A DNA stretch of 64,000 bases from Siphonodentalium dalli (GCA_032622095.1 CP136066.1:200780978-200844977); one strand, 5' to 3'; positions 21,171-32,879 are shown, counted from the first letter of the stretch. A program made the numbers and translations. The notes: a model not told the origin generated them from the letters alone.

Positions 21171-21670
21171 CGATTTGACCTTGAATTGACTATTTTGAAA
21201 CTCAAGGTCAGGTCAAGGTCATGATTTGACCCATCCAAAACGGCCCCCGGAGAAAAGCACCCCTAGGTATCAAATTTCGTCAAAATCTGTCCGTTTTACC
21301 CGACTTGACCTTTAATTGACAATTTTGAAGGTCAAGGTCAGGTCGGAGTCATGATTTGACCAGTCCAAAACACTCCCCCGACAAAAGTACCCATAGGTAT
21401 CAAATTTCGCCGAAATCCATCCGTTTTACCCGATTTGACCTTTGATTGACCATATTAAAGGTCAAGGTCAGGTCGGGGTCACGATTTGACCCGTCCAAAA
21501 CACTCACCGACAAAGGTACCCCTATGTATCAAATTTCGTCGAAATCCGTCCGTTTTACCCGATTTGATCTTGAATTGACCATTTTGAAGGTCAGGTCAGG
21601 GTCACGATTTGATCCGTCCAAAACACTTCCCGGACACAAGCAGCCCTAAGTATCAAATTTCGTCAAAATC
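21171..21670. repeat. 130-bp tandem repeat with AGGTCA half-sites, about 4 copies
   Basis: CGATTTGACC-type starts recur at 21171, 21301, 21431 and 21560. Each unit has CAAGGTCAGGTC-type clusters, a TTTGACCCGTCCAAAAC segment and TATCAAATTTCGTC. AGGTCA is the nuclear-receptor half-site, and TCAAGGTCA is the extended form bound by monomeric receptors such as FTZ-F1 and ERR. Whether any are bound is unknown. Confidence 0.85.
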
Positions 21671-22144
21671 TATGGAAAGCCGAAGGGGATATGCTAGTTG
21701 CTAATTGCTAGTTATACGACGCACGACTTGACGCGGTTTTTTAAGGTGTTTCAGGGTGTTTCAAACTAGGAGATAGAAGTATTCTGCGTTTCAAATGGTT
21801 ATGATGAATTATAGTATTTTATTCAAATTTTATAGCATAAATTGTTATTAAAACCGTATATACTATAAAAAAATCGATGACTCGAAAATTGAGTGGGCCT
21901 TTAAAGTCAATACAAAGTCACAATTGCAGTTAGGTTTATCTCATACTCGTCTGTTCAGCGATATTCTGCTACGCAGTTTGTTATAGCCTCCAGTACTCAT
22001 TAAGCGTTATAGCCCACTGTTAAAATCCGCCTTTAGCTGGCATATTCTTGCCTCTGAGATTATTGAGATATTACGTCACCCTTAATGACATTAAATCACA
22101 TGGAAACATAGCAATTGTGTGGGCTGCGTGACTTGAATATGTAA
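21671..22144. other. No gene recognised
   Basis: AT-rich spacer with no supported features. Confidence 0.45.
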
Positions 22145-22430
22145 TGAGAAATAAGGTAATACGTAATGACATTAAACTCAAGAAAACCCGCGAAAACAAA
22201 ACAAAATCACATTTAATGTTTTAAGTTATTTCCTTCATAAAAAGAATCTTCGTGATAATGAACCCTCTCAATACTTTAGAAAATAACAAAAACCTCAGGT
22301 TCAGAAAAGAGAACCTTCGGAATAGCGAACCTTCGGAATAGTGAACCTTCGGAATAGCAACATTCAGAGAACCTTCGGAAAAGTGGACCTTCGGGATAGC
22401 GAAACTTCGTAATAGAGACATGCCCCCAAT
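22145..22430. repeat. Dispersed repeat R3 with CTTCGGAATAG minisatellite, copy 1
   Basis: A leader (AATGACATTAAACTCAAGAA through TTATTTCCTTCATAAAAAGAA) is followed by about seven short units of GAACCTTCGGAATAGCG and variants, ending ATAGAGACATGCCCCCAAT. The same leader, minisatellite and end are found at 30497-30755. Two minus-strand ORFs are produced by the minisatellite. Confidence 0.8.
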
Positions 22431-22679
22431 ATTCACTCGTACTTCCGGTAATGTTACACGACAGTCGACTGTAAATTTTTGGGAGGAATTCTCGCTCAAA
22501 TGTCTTATATTTGAGGTGGTTTTCGTAAAATGCTCTTCTTCGTGTTATCGATTGGACTATTGTGCATCGTAATATTCTTATAAACGTAAGTCTGACATGG
22601 ACAGCGCCTGAAAATAGTGATTTAAAAACCAAATCGGAGATAATTTGAAATCCACACGTGACCTTGACATTCTGTCAAA

Positions 22680-24083
22680 TTGGCCGATGAAAAAAAAGCT
22701 GAATCTGCCGATGATGTTAGCAGAAGTGACCTGAAGATTTTAATCCTTCAATTACAACAAAACATGAAAATTTCACTAGATATGATGAAAAATTCAATTT
22801 ATCAGATTGGTAATGACATGAAGCAAATAGACCATGCTGAACTCCATAAATGTGTTGCATATAATGCAGAGCAGATTGAAGATGTGACCAATAATATAAT
22901 TCCATCGATTGAAGCCAATCTTAAAGGGGTACTGTACACAGAGATAGGCAATTTTTTTTCTTTACTCCCATTGACATAACTTTCAAGTTAGATTGTGTTC
23001 GTGTTATATGAGTTTCGTATAAACCTAATTTAACGACGAAAATATTGATCTTGGAAATAAAAATATTACGATTTCAAATTACGCGCCATGTTTTTGACCT
23101 TCACCGGAGAAGACGCAGGTTGCAGGATGAACCAGAAGTTCATTTGATGCCTGCAATCTCTTCCATCGAACAATCTCACCCCCTATAAAAATACTTGACG
23201 CTTTATGAATCTTGTTTCTTCTTTTTTTTCCAAATTGGTTATAGCGGGACTTCCTTTTGCATGTAACATGTTTTGTTCGCAACTCAATAATGTTCGTCGT
23301 AAACGGCCGTCGATAAAAGACACCCAACATGTGAGTTTTCAAGAACGGTAACTCGTAATGGCATAATTCGCCATTTTATGACTCCAGCCATAAATTCATT
23401 TATATTAAATAATTCAATTTGACTTTTATGATAGCCTGTTAACCGAAACGTTTTCAGTAGACATCGTCGACTCAAATACGTTATTTTAAAATATAATATT
23501 GATATTAGATCGCAATTGTTACCGGGAATTTATTGAAATTGGCGTACAGTACCCCTTTAAAGCAGAGTGTAGTGAGATAAGAGATTTAATAACACTGGCT
23601 GAAATCCATGACAGAAAATACAGCTTATTGTTTTACGGTAATAAGGAACACAACAATGAAGACACTTACGCAGTTATTCAAACATCACTTGTGGAGGATC
23701 TCAAAGTAGCGTAAACTAGAGCAGCTCAAATCATGGACAGATGCGTAAACGCCCATCGAATACCTGTCAAACGATTTGGAAACAGATCTAAATCGGAACA
23801 AAAACCTAACCCTATTATTGTTGTTTTTGCAACAGACCGTGACAAACAAGCTGTTTTCGGTGCAACGCAAAAACTATTCGGCACAGGAAAAAGTGTTAGA
23901 ACAGATCTTCCTGCCCACTTGAAGAGGAAACGTGGGTCCCTTGCAGAAACTGCTTTTAAACTACGCAAACAGTTCAAAAAGAAAACACGCATTATTGTGC
24001 AAGGGATTAATGTGATGCTGCAGCACAGAAATTCGACCGAAGAGAGGTGGACAGACTATGATGGTGGCTTCGACTTCAAGTGA
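22680..24083 (+). pseudogene. LINE ORF1 (L1 ORF1p-like), interrupted
   Basis: An RNA-binding chaperone of the transposase-22 type, normally required with ORF2 for LINE mobility. An acidic and lysine-rich start at 22680 is followed by a heptad-like coiled coil (R-S-D-L-K-I-L-I-L-Q-L onward), then an RRM-like core (Y-S-L-L-F-Y-G) and the family motif with K-P-N-P-I-I-V-V-F-A and L-F-G-T-G-K-S, and a basic C-terminal domain. The frame is cut at 22924 by a TTAA-flanked element (22925-23560 including one target copy) and resumes in phase at 23561. One in-frame TAA lies at 23712-23714, and the frame closes at 24083. About 255 codons remain without the insert, short for mammalian L1 ORF1p but normal in plan. 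No ORF2 follows within 2.7 kb, so it is solitary. Confidence 0.75.
22925..23556. mobile_element. 632-bp DNA element with TTAA target duplication
   Basis: Terminal inverted repeats AGGGGTACTGTAC and GTACAGTACCCCT are perfect over 13 bp. TTAA flanks each end (22921-22924, 23557-23560). The insertion splits the LINE ORF1, and removing the element plus one TTAA restores the reading frame exactly, which confirms the boundaries. TTAA preference suggests a piggyBac-like or similar superfamily. The termini differ from the CCCTTTACCC family elsewhere in the window. No transposase encoded. Confidence 0.85.
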
Positions 24084-26855
24084 TAATACATATGTATTGT
24101 ATGATACGTGTTGTGTGTTGACATTTACTTAAGTTCAATTTTAATGAATTTTGATACGGTGATTGACAATTTTTGGCTCTCAGTGGAGAATTTTATCTGT
24201 GCAGAAAGGGTTGGATGATCTCGGGACTCCTTTTCCTTTTCTTGTACACTGATGAGATACTTTACATGGGGGCCAAACATTATTTAATATCTGCATATAT
24301 CTATATTTTCAATATTTGCTACATACATATATGAAGAAAAAACAAATTTAAAAAATCTGATCTTTTATTGTAATTATGACAATGTTCTACCACTAAAAAC
24401 TCAAGGTTTTTATGTTTCTGTATTGTCATTCCACTGGCACTTAATTAGAAACAAACAACAGTTGATGATAGCATTGTTAAATATAGCTTTATATATGCTG
24501 GTTTATATTGTTAATACCTGTGTCAAGTATTAACTAATATCAGATTATGACCTAATTTTTCCTGGATGTGACTTTAAATTAATTGAATACTGGTAACTTT
24601 CATAATTTACTACCAGTAAATGTACTAGAACCGCTAATCTGTAATAAACACTTATCGTGTACTCGATATAATTTGTCTACCACAACACGCCAATAACCGG
24701 AATATAGTGTAAATTTTACTTTTAAAGACTTTATCCCCAATATTGTTTGACAGTTCGCACGTGGACATGTCAGCCGACCTCGATTTGGTAAACATAATTG
24801 TAATAATAAACAACCTAATTATGTGAAGACCGCCCACTTCTAAATTTAGACCAACTCTGTTTCATGCAGACTCATACAAATTAGAATATGCAAAAATTAC
24901 CCATGATTCCACACAACGATCAAATACGATTGGCAATATGGACGTCAATGATCAGAAATGTTTGATTTTACGATTCGTCAGAATGCATCTATGATAATAG
25001 CATAAAGCTTAAGCTGTATTATGAACTTTTATATATACCGTAGCTTTCTGTGAGTACTTCTCTATTCCACAAATGTAATATGACGGATGTATAAATATTT
25101 CTGGTGATATTTTTAGAAATGTTTCCAATGTAAATATTGGCGGTCAATACGAACATGTGGATGCCATAAATTGATAAATCTTACAGTGTTTGACGTGATG
25201 ATGAAATTGAACAAACTGAAACAATAAATATATAGATCATATTTTGAACTTGCTACCGTGCTGCATAACTTTGTAAGTTTGAATTCACTAGCTCAGTGAC
25301 CACCCGGTGAAAGCTAATATTAATTATCATTTTTTATTTATAATTATGAGTATTATAACATAGGCTTACAGTGATACATTATAATAAAAGAGTGTCACAT
25401 ATATGTCTCTTTGGCACACATTAGTCTTCAACCATCTATTATATGATATATGGAATAAAGCTATTTTTTTTTGTTATTTATTCTTTTCTTTATATGACCA
25501 CCACTTGCGTGTGTGTTAATAAACCTATGCGAGCTTAAATTCCAAAGGTTAAGATGTACTGAATGTACATACCGGCACAGTCCTATGAATCACTGTCCAT
25601 GTAATATTAAATTTGATTAAATTATAACAAATAGATATATTTCCTCTACTATATAGATATAACTACTAGTTAGGCAACATCAGATTTTGTTATTATGCAA
25701 ACCATTCTCTGATTGGCTGATACCACTCACTGTGATCTATCACTAAAACGAACAATTCGACTTTTCGTTCCAAAGAAATGCATTTATCTCCCCACATTTG
25801 ACATGTGACAATTAAGTTAATTGTTATTAATGCGCTCGTTGTGTCATATCAACTCTACCTTGTCTGAGTTGTACATAAATCGTAAGTTTCCATCCAAATA
25901 TTCACATTGAATAACTGTCGGCTATAATCTAGTGACGTAATTCTGCAAAACTGTTAAAAACAGGAAGTTATCAATCCAGTTCCCTATCGAACATTCCTTA
26001 TTTAAAATTTGCAGCCAAACCCAGCGCGAGTTATCTCCCATTGCCCCTCTTGAGATGCGGAGCTAACCGGGAGCTTGGAATATAAAGTTTGCTTTCACAT
26101 TTCAAGGTATCAACCACCCCTAGGGCCCTACTTGAAAATATATAGATATATTAGTTTGAGATGGTCATTTCTACATTTCTCTAGTAATGAGAATCAGTTA
26201 AAATGTGTACTTAGTAGTGTACAGCAGAGCCAGTTTTAACACACCCGATGTCTGTTTACTCACATCCGTAATCCCTTTTATTCGGATTATCACCGGTTGG
26301 CTATACGCGAACGAACTATTTACAGATTGGGTGGTTTTCTCAGAAATGATTAGGAATCCCCGACAGTTAGACTTGAATGAATATTCGAGGAACTAACAGA
26401 CATTTTCTGGTAAGTGGGTAAAGATAGAAACAATCTGAATACACAAGCGTTTCAAGAAAAAAACACGGAATATGATGATATAACTCAGAAAGCGGGAATG
26501 TTTGTGTGGCATGAAAATTTGTACTCTTGTAATTTCGTTCAAATCAACTACCAATCAAAATGCAGAACACAAATTTTTTACTTGCCAAACTGGTCTTTAT
26601 ATTAGTATAATAATATAATATAATATATTGATTTAATATTATTAAATAATATTTTATTCAACTAACAGTGATTCCTAGGGACTGTGATACCGATACCACT
26701 TTCATTTTTATTTTGTTATATATCTTATTTGTTTTTGTTCACCAGCTCTCGGTATGATACATATATACTACCAATTGATTGATCTTATTCACACAACTCA
26801 TTCCGATATTTGGCTGCATCTCTCGATCAGGCCCTGAATTTTTTCATACTTCCCA
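24084..26855. other. No gene recognised
   Basis: Long AT-rich stretch. Short frames (24652-24837 minus, 26205-26396 and 26414-26605 plus) have no recognisable motifs. The last few hundred bases could be the 5' untranslated part of the LINE that follows, but no boundary or target duplication is visible. Confidence 0.45.
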
Positions 26856-29800
26856 ATGGCTAATCATGACATTTCTGATTAAAGTGATAGTGACAATGAT
26901 GAGATAAGTACCGATTGTAAGTATTATTCCCCTGCAGAATATAGTCAGTTAAATAAACAAACAGGGCTGTCACTCAAGCTATTTCACTTGAACTGTCAGA
27001 GCATCGGAGCTCATTGGGATTCTTTTAATGAACTTATCTACTCTTTACATGCAAACTCTAATACACTCGATATAATTGGAATAAGTGAGTTGTTTAGGCA
27101 AACGGAGCAATGCTGTTTTGACCTTGATGGCTATACCCTGTATACTAAAACGAGATCAATAGATGATGACTGCCATGGAGGAGTTAGGTGCTTTGTTAAT
27201 AATAATTTAACCCATAAACTAAGAGATGGTCTAACATTATTCTTACCACATGTATTTGAATCAGTCTTTATAGAAGTCCAGCCGCAAAATTGTAAACCGT
27301 ATATCATTGGTGTAATATATAGCCCGAACACCCGACCAAAGGCTGATTTAGACTTATTCATGGCAGATTTTAACTTAATAACTAAAGCTATAGATAAGGA
27401 AGGGAAATATTCCTATATAATGGGTGACTTCAATATTAATAACTTAAATTATCATGTTCACCCTAAAACTGAAACTTTTATTGATAACGCATTCACTCAA
27501 GGTTTTGTTCAAGTGATTTCAAGGGCAACTCGTGTCACAGACTATTCATCGTCACTAATAGATCATATATATTCAAACAATCCATCTCCTTTCATATCAG
27601 GTGTTGTTGTTACTGATGTTAGTGATCATTTTGGTGTATTTTATTGCCTAACTAAAAAAAATATTATAAAGTCTACCGAAAGTAAATTTGTCAAAAAACG
27701 TTGCTTAAATAATCACAACAAAGAACGATTTAAATTGTTACTTTCCTCATGTTCATTTTCTTCTGTTCTTGAGTCGTCTTGTCCAAATGATGCATTTGAC
27801 AAATGTCAGAATATTATAGCTACAACTTATGAGACTGCCTACCCACTAAAACTTATTAAGGTGCAACAAAACAAGAAACAAAAGCGAAATCCATGGATGA
27901 CAAATGGCCTAATTACATCAGCTTTAAATAAAAACAAACTATTGCGAAAAAAAATTAAACATCCGACAACAGGAAACCAAGAAAAATATAAAAAATACTG
28001 TTAAATATTCAACTCCACTATACGAGTTAGTAAACGATTGTATTATGAGACCATTCTAGAAGCGAATAAAAAAGATATGAAGAAAACTTGGCAAATTATG
28101 AACAATGCAATTATCAGAAAACATAATAATTCTGATATACCATGTACAATAACTAGGAATAGCATAGATTATAATGTTCCAGAACAAATAGCAAATGCCT
28201 TTAATACATACTTCTCTGCGGCTGCTCAAGACACACTCAAAAAAATAAATGAGGTACCCATAACAAAATCCTACACATAATATTTAAAGGAACCAAAAAA
28301 GGATAGTTTTTTCCTGTACCCGTCTAGTCCAAATGAAATTCTTCATATTACTGGCAGCTTCAAAAATAAAAAAAAGTGTTGATAACTTTGGACTTACTAC
28401 AGAGCTCTTGAAAGAGTCATGTCAGTACATGTCTCATCCAATATCGCATATTGTAAATCTTTCCTATGAGAGTGGTAAATTTCCTAATGCAATGAAAATT
28501 GCCCGTGTAGTCCCAATTCATACAACTGGAGATACAAATGATGTCTGTAACTACCGACCAATAAGCATCTTTCCTGTATTTTCAAAAATATTAGAAAAGG
28601 CTACATATAGAAGACTGATTGATTTTTTAGAGAAGAAGAATTTACTAAACCCTATGCAATTTGGCTTCATAAAACATCACTCTACGATCCACCCTCTCCT
28701 GAAACTTCTAAATCACATAGGCGAAATGAACGATAAAAAAAACTAAAGATTCAACATTGGCATTATTTTTAGATTTTTCGAAAGCGTTTGATACTATAGA
28801 TCATAATATCTTATTGAACAAAATGGAATACTGTGGGATCCGTGGAGTAGTCAACAATTTTTCAGAAGCTATCTAACCAATAGAAAGCAATATGTAGATC
28901 ATTCCGGAAAAAAATCTGATTATAGAGCCGTTTCCACTGGAGTGCCTCAAGGCTCCACACTCGGACCGATATTATTTTTAATATATGTAAATGACATGCC
29001 AAACTCCACAAAATTTAACATGCTGTCTTTTGCAGATGACACAACTGCATATGCGTCCAGTCCTGACATTGCGAAACTCTTCCATGACGCAAATATGGAA
29101 TTGCACAACATATTTCTATGGTGTGCTGCTAATAAACTTGTTCTAAATACATCTAAATCGAAATACATGGTGTTTAATGCCAATCCTGACCGAAGCTACC
29201 TTGTTCGTAATAAAGTTAAATTTGATGAGCAATGTATTCAACCTGTAAGTGCATTAGTGGGCGATCCATCCTTTAAATTTCTCGGTATTGACTTAGATGA
29301 AAAGCTGGAATTCAAGTACCCTATTGATTATCTCCATAAAAAAATATCCAAAACTATACATTGCCTAAATAGGGCAAAACGTTTTCTTCCAAGAAATGCT
29401 TTAAATCGCATATATGACTCTCTCATACATAGCAAACTATCTTATGGCATTGAAGTTTTGGGTGTTTCAACAGGTATTGAGAAACTATTTAAACTACAAA
29501 AAAGAGCCATTAGACTGATAAATAATGCAAAATATAATTCTCATACAGAACCCTTATTTACACAAAGTAAAATATTGAAAATTAGTAATCTCCATTCATT
29601 GAAATCATCCCTTACTGCATATGATTGGAAAAACGGACTCTTACCACATTCATTGAATAATCTTTTGGAAAATACACCGCGGACTGGTAGGGCTTCCCGC
29701 CAAGCAAACAACCTTGCACATAAGACACCCAGGATAAAATATACTGAGCGATTGCCTCTTCACCAAATCCCAAATGCCTGGAATTCGTTACCTCCCACAA

Positions 29801-29919
29801 TAAAAACCTCTATCCCAAGATTTACATTTAAACGATTTATAGTAGATAGTTATATTGAAAACTATAAAAGTAAAGTTATTTGCGAAAATCGATATTGCCC
29901 TGACTGTACGAACCAATAA
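26856..29919 (+). pseudogene. CR1/Jockey-group LINE ORF2 (endonuclease-reverse transcriptase), decayed
   Basis: Encodes an APE-type endonuclease followed by a reverse transcriptase that would nick DNA and copy the LINE RNA. The ATG at 26856 is followed by an in-frame TAA at 26880 and then a long frame. It has L-N-C-Q-S-I near 26988, M-G-D-F-N-I near 27420 and S-D-H-F-G near 27625 (endonuclease). The RT motifs are N-Y-R-P-I-S (about 28550), L-D-F-S-K-A-F-D (about 28770), G-V-P-Q-G-S-T-L-G-P (about 28940) and F-A-D-D (29029-29040). The C-terminus has I-P-N-A-W-N-S-L-P, seen in Crack/Daphne-like elements. Breaks: TAA at 26880 and 28002, a stop at 28278, a frame change between 28280 and 28333, and two more between 28744 and 28942. 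Clade assignment is from motif memory. Confidence 0.88.
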
Positions 29920-30307
29920 GTAACAAGGTATTACATATAAACCCTTCTTACATGCATATCGCTTTTGTCACATTCACATTGTCACATTCACATTCTATGT
30001 ATATTTTATATACATTACCATTATACTACTACAAAGTACTACATTATTTTAATGTATTGTCGAGAAATGAAGTATTCAATACAAGTATACAAGTAGATGC
30101 TAATATGTATGTGTCGATGAGAACTGTTGAACAGAGATAAAACATGCCGTTAATGTTTTTTTGCCTGGGCGATGCTGGGAAGACGGCCATTAGGTCACAC
30201 CACCGCCCGGATTCTGAACGTGCATTGAATTTTCTAATATTATTGTTATAAATCCTATTGTATATGTACATGCTTTATCCAATAAACTATCTATCTATCT
30301 ATCTATT
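26856..30307 (+). mobile_element. CR1/Jockey-group LINE copy, (CTAT)n end
   Basis: ORF2 relic followed by about 360 bp of 3' sequence with a GC-rich hairpin-like segment (GGGCGATGCTGGGAAGACGG, 30167-30186), CCAATAAA and five CTAT units ending at 30307. A short tandem repeat in place of poly(A) is usual for CR1/L2/Jockey-type elements that prime on a 3' hairpin. Immediately downstream, CAAAGGTATGGGCCCA occurs at about 30323 and again at about 30481, so the flank is itself duplicated. Confidence 0.75.
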
Positions 30308-30496
30308 ATGTGCCAGAGTTCAAAGGTATGGGCCCATAAATTTCTAAATTTGGCCCTTAAAATATTGAACCCCAAATTGGAGCCCGCGCAGAACAGAACT
30401 TAAGTCAACTGTACCTGTTCCATGTCCCAATGCAGGAGGGTCCATATATACCGCAACATTCATATTATATGCCAAGAATTCAAAGGTATGGGCCCA

Positions 30497-30755
30497 CGTA
30501 ATGACATTAAATCTCAAGAAAACCCGCGAGAACAAAACAAAATCACATTTAATGTTTTATGTTATTTCCTTCATAAAAAGAATATAGAATTAACCTTAAA
30601 ATAACAAAAACCTCCGGAATATAGAACCTTCGGAATAGCGAAACTTCGGAATAGTGAACCTTCGGAATAGCGAATATTCAGAATAGAGAACCTTCGGAAT
30701 AGTGGACCTTCGGGATAGCGAACATTCGGAATAGAGACATGTCCCCCAATTACAC
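30497..30755. repeat. Dispersed repeat R3 with CTTCGGAATAG minisatellite, copy 2
   Basis: Same leader, minisatellite units and ATAGAGACATGTCCCCCAAT end as 22145-22430, same orientation. Unit number and order differ slightly, suggesting slippage after dispersal. Confidence 0.8.
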
Positions 30756-31340
30756 CGGTGGTGTAAACACATGTGCTAATCTGTGTCGGACTATCGCGAC
30801 TCTATCGGTACGGTTTATTCAAGTACGAGAATACCTAATCACCCATAATGCATTCGCCCATTGGTCCACTCGTAAATAAAATTACCAAAACATCTTACAC
30901 CTGTGGCGTAAATGATATCTGAATACATATTAAAGTGGTGTGAAACACCCCAGCTGGGAGATCAAATAGAAATGGAGGATAATCTTGCTCAAAGTAGTCA
31001 TTTTTACAAATCTTACATCCAAACTTGAGAACACAAACCGCCATTATTATATATTAATTGAATTCAATGACTCTCGACTGCGAAATAAATTTCTTTAATT
31101 TATCGCCGATTGTTGCGTCCCGAATCGAGAAGTAAATATTTACATTTGAGCGTAGTTCAAATGATGTTTTCCATGGAGTGGTACGGTCGATTTGCTTGAG
31201 ATTTTCGGCGATGTAGTAGAATGCTGCATTCCCCCAGTTGGCATACTGCCTGAATACTGACTTGACAGTTTAACGCACCTGAATAAGTCCTTAATATATC
31301 TTTAAAAAGCGTAAATCGAAATTAGAACATTCAAATTAGG
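30756..31340. other. No gene recognised
   Basis: Spacer before the next LINE relic. No supported structure. Confidence 0.45.
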
Positions 31341-31658
31341 CAACATGACGTCAAGACGCAAAACGACAACTCCAGGGAAGGATACACACAAATATGATCT
31401 ATCGATCATTAAACGTATTAAGGATATATAGAAGTTGAAATGTAGAGGTTAAGAATGGATAACATGCAACTGAAAGAGGAAGTAAACGATTTGGCGCAAA
31501 ATAGCAGACGTAATTGTTTACTTATCCATGGGGTGCCTGAAACGGAGAATGCGGAAACCAACAAAGTAGCTTTCAACATCTTCCGTAATGTTTTAAATGT
31601 TCAAGTCGATATGCATAGAAAGCTACAAAGTGTGCTTACTCTTTTGTCCGAACTGTGA
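31341..31658 (+). pseudogene. LINE ORF1 fragment, N-terminal and middle part
   Basis: After a basic start (T-S-R-R-K-T near 31345), closed at 31428, the frame at 31455-31658 reads E-V-N-D-L-A-Q-N-S-R-R-N-C-L-L-I-H-G-V-P. This is the coiled-coil to RRM transition typical of LINE ORF1 proteins. It degenerates after V-D-M-H-R, where related proteins have an S-H-R motif. The C-terminal part of what may be the same ORF1 is at 32703-32866. Confidence 0.65.
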
Positions 31659-32119
31659 TACTTCAAAACTTGTCACATGTCTGCGAAAAAATACTTGTTG
31701 CAAAATTTCCGCTATGAAAAAGTTTAAATAAACACACAAAAAAGTATCTCTTGGCGGCAATCATGTCTGTTTGGCGGCCATTTAGTTCGCCATTTTCCAC
31801 AACCAGTGGTAAAGCCAATGTGTTAATAACACCAAACGTGCGCACTTGAACAAAACATGTAATTTAAGTAATATTTTGTCTTCTAATGTGTTAAAAAGTA
31901 GTGAAACAAAGAAATCGCACTTCCACAAAAAGCCAATTTGGCATTTTTGGCGGCCATGTTTTTCGGTGGTCACCATGGCAACCATCGGCTCTCCCTAGCT
32001 TGGCATGCTATCCAAATCCACAAGATATCACCTCAGGATGTTGTATACAAAGTGTGTTGCTTTTACCATAAAATGCACGATTCACCCGTTTTTTGTCACG
32101 GAGCCGCCCTACTAATAAT
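31659..32119. other. Sequence interrupting the LINE ORF1; no gene
   Basis: Non-coding DNA with repeated TTTGGCGGCCAT-type phrases (31752-31785 and 31935-31960). Together with the next element it separates two parts of a LINE ORF1. Confidence 0.45.
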
Positions 32120-32175
32120 AATATGTGACCCGCCATATCAAATCCAGTCGTAAGTCGGGATTTTTTCACCCTGTG

Positions 32176-32242
32176 CCAATGCATTCTCTTATATATGCGA
32201 GTCGACCATAGGTCGCCTCGCATATATAAGAGAATGCATTGG
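32176..32242. repeat. 67-bp hairpin module
   Basis: Fifth copy of the module, same orientation and centre as the one at 19899. Confidence 0.85.
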
Positions 32243-32463
32243 CCTAACAATTGTTTACAATTTTAATAATTTTTTCTCGTATTCTTTAACAATTTTATAA
32301 TTTCACCCATACAGAGCCCCAGACAAACATGAGCAGACGACACTCTTCTATATGCTTCTATATATGTGTGGGGCTCCCTGCAGGGTGATGGATGTTTTTT
32401 TATTTTATGTCCTAAAAATTGTAAGAAACATTTATTTAAAAAAAATGATAAAAAATTGTTAGG

Positions 32464-32530
32464 CCATTGCATTCTCTTATATATGCGAGGCGACCTATGG
32501 TCGACTCGCATATATAAGAGAATGCATTGG
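32464..32530. repeat. 67-bp hairpin module
   Basis: Sixth copy, inverted. One arm begins CCATTGC in place of CCAATGC. Confidence 0.85.
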
Positions 32531-32702
32531 CACAGGGTAAACAAATCCCGACTTACGACTGGATTTGATATGGCGGGTCACATATTGGCGGATCACACCG
32601 ACCAGGGAAGCGTAAAACTAATAATAAACCAAAAGCAATCATAGTTCGCCTAGTGAGACATAATATCAGAGAGCACTAAGCAATTGTTCTCTTTTTGGTA
32701 CA

Positions 32703-32866
32703 ATGAATAAGATAGCCATTACAGAAAGTTTGACGAGTAAAAACATGGAACTACTAAAAGGTGTGAATGAGTTTGACTGTGTTCAGAATTCATGAACCCT
32801 AGACGACAAAATTATTGCGCTCTTAAAAGATGGGGGGAAATCCATGTTAAGGACTTGCATGAGTTA
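32703..32866 (+). pseudogene. LINE ORF1 fragment, C-terminal part
   Basis: Reads I-A-I-T-E-S-L-T-S-K-N-M-E-L-L-K and, after an in-frame TGA at 32793 where related proteins have Trp, T-L-D-D-K-I-I-A-L-L. This is the C-terminal domain signature of LINE ORF1 proteins (E-S-L-T, then W-T-x-D-G-K-I). It would complete the fragment at 31341-31658. The RRM second half between them is missing. Confidence 0.6.
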
Positions 32867-32879
32867 GAATGCATAACCG

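Larger units (their letters stand above)
32120..32586. mobile_element. Inverted-repeat element carrying the twin hairpins, different ends
   Basis: Ends are AATATGTGACCCGCCATATC and its complement, continuing about 55 bp inward on both sides (AAATCCAGTCGTAAGTCGGG) before reaching the hairpins at 32176-32242 and 32464-32530. The hairpin modules are the same as in the TTAA elements at 11650 and 19868, but the termini are unrelated. A TA dinucleotide could be the target duplication. The spacer contains an extra hairpin-like insert of about 90 bp (32304-32393, AGAGCCCCA/TGGGGCTCC). Confidence 0.8.

Noticed and set aside
20803-21189. 128-codon plus-strand ORF
   Set aside because: Runs into the AGGTCA tandem repeat, no recognisable domain, and part of its upstream DNA is a dispersed repeat. 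Not called.
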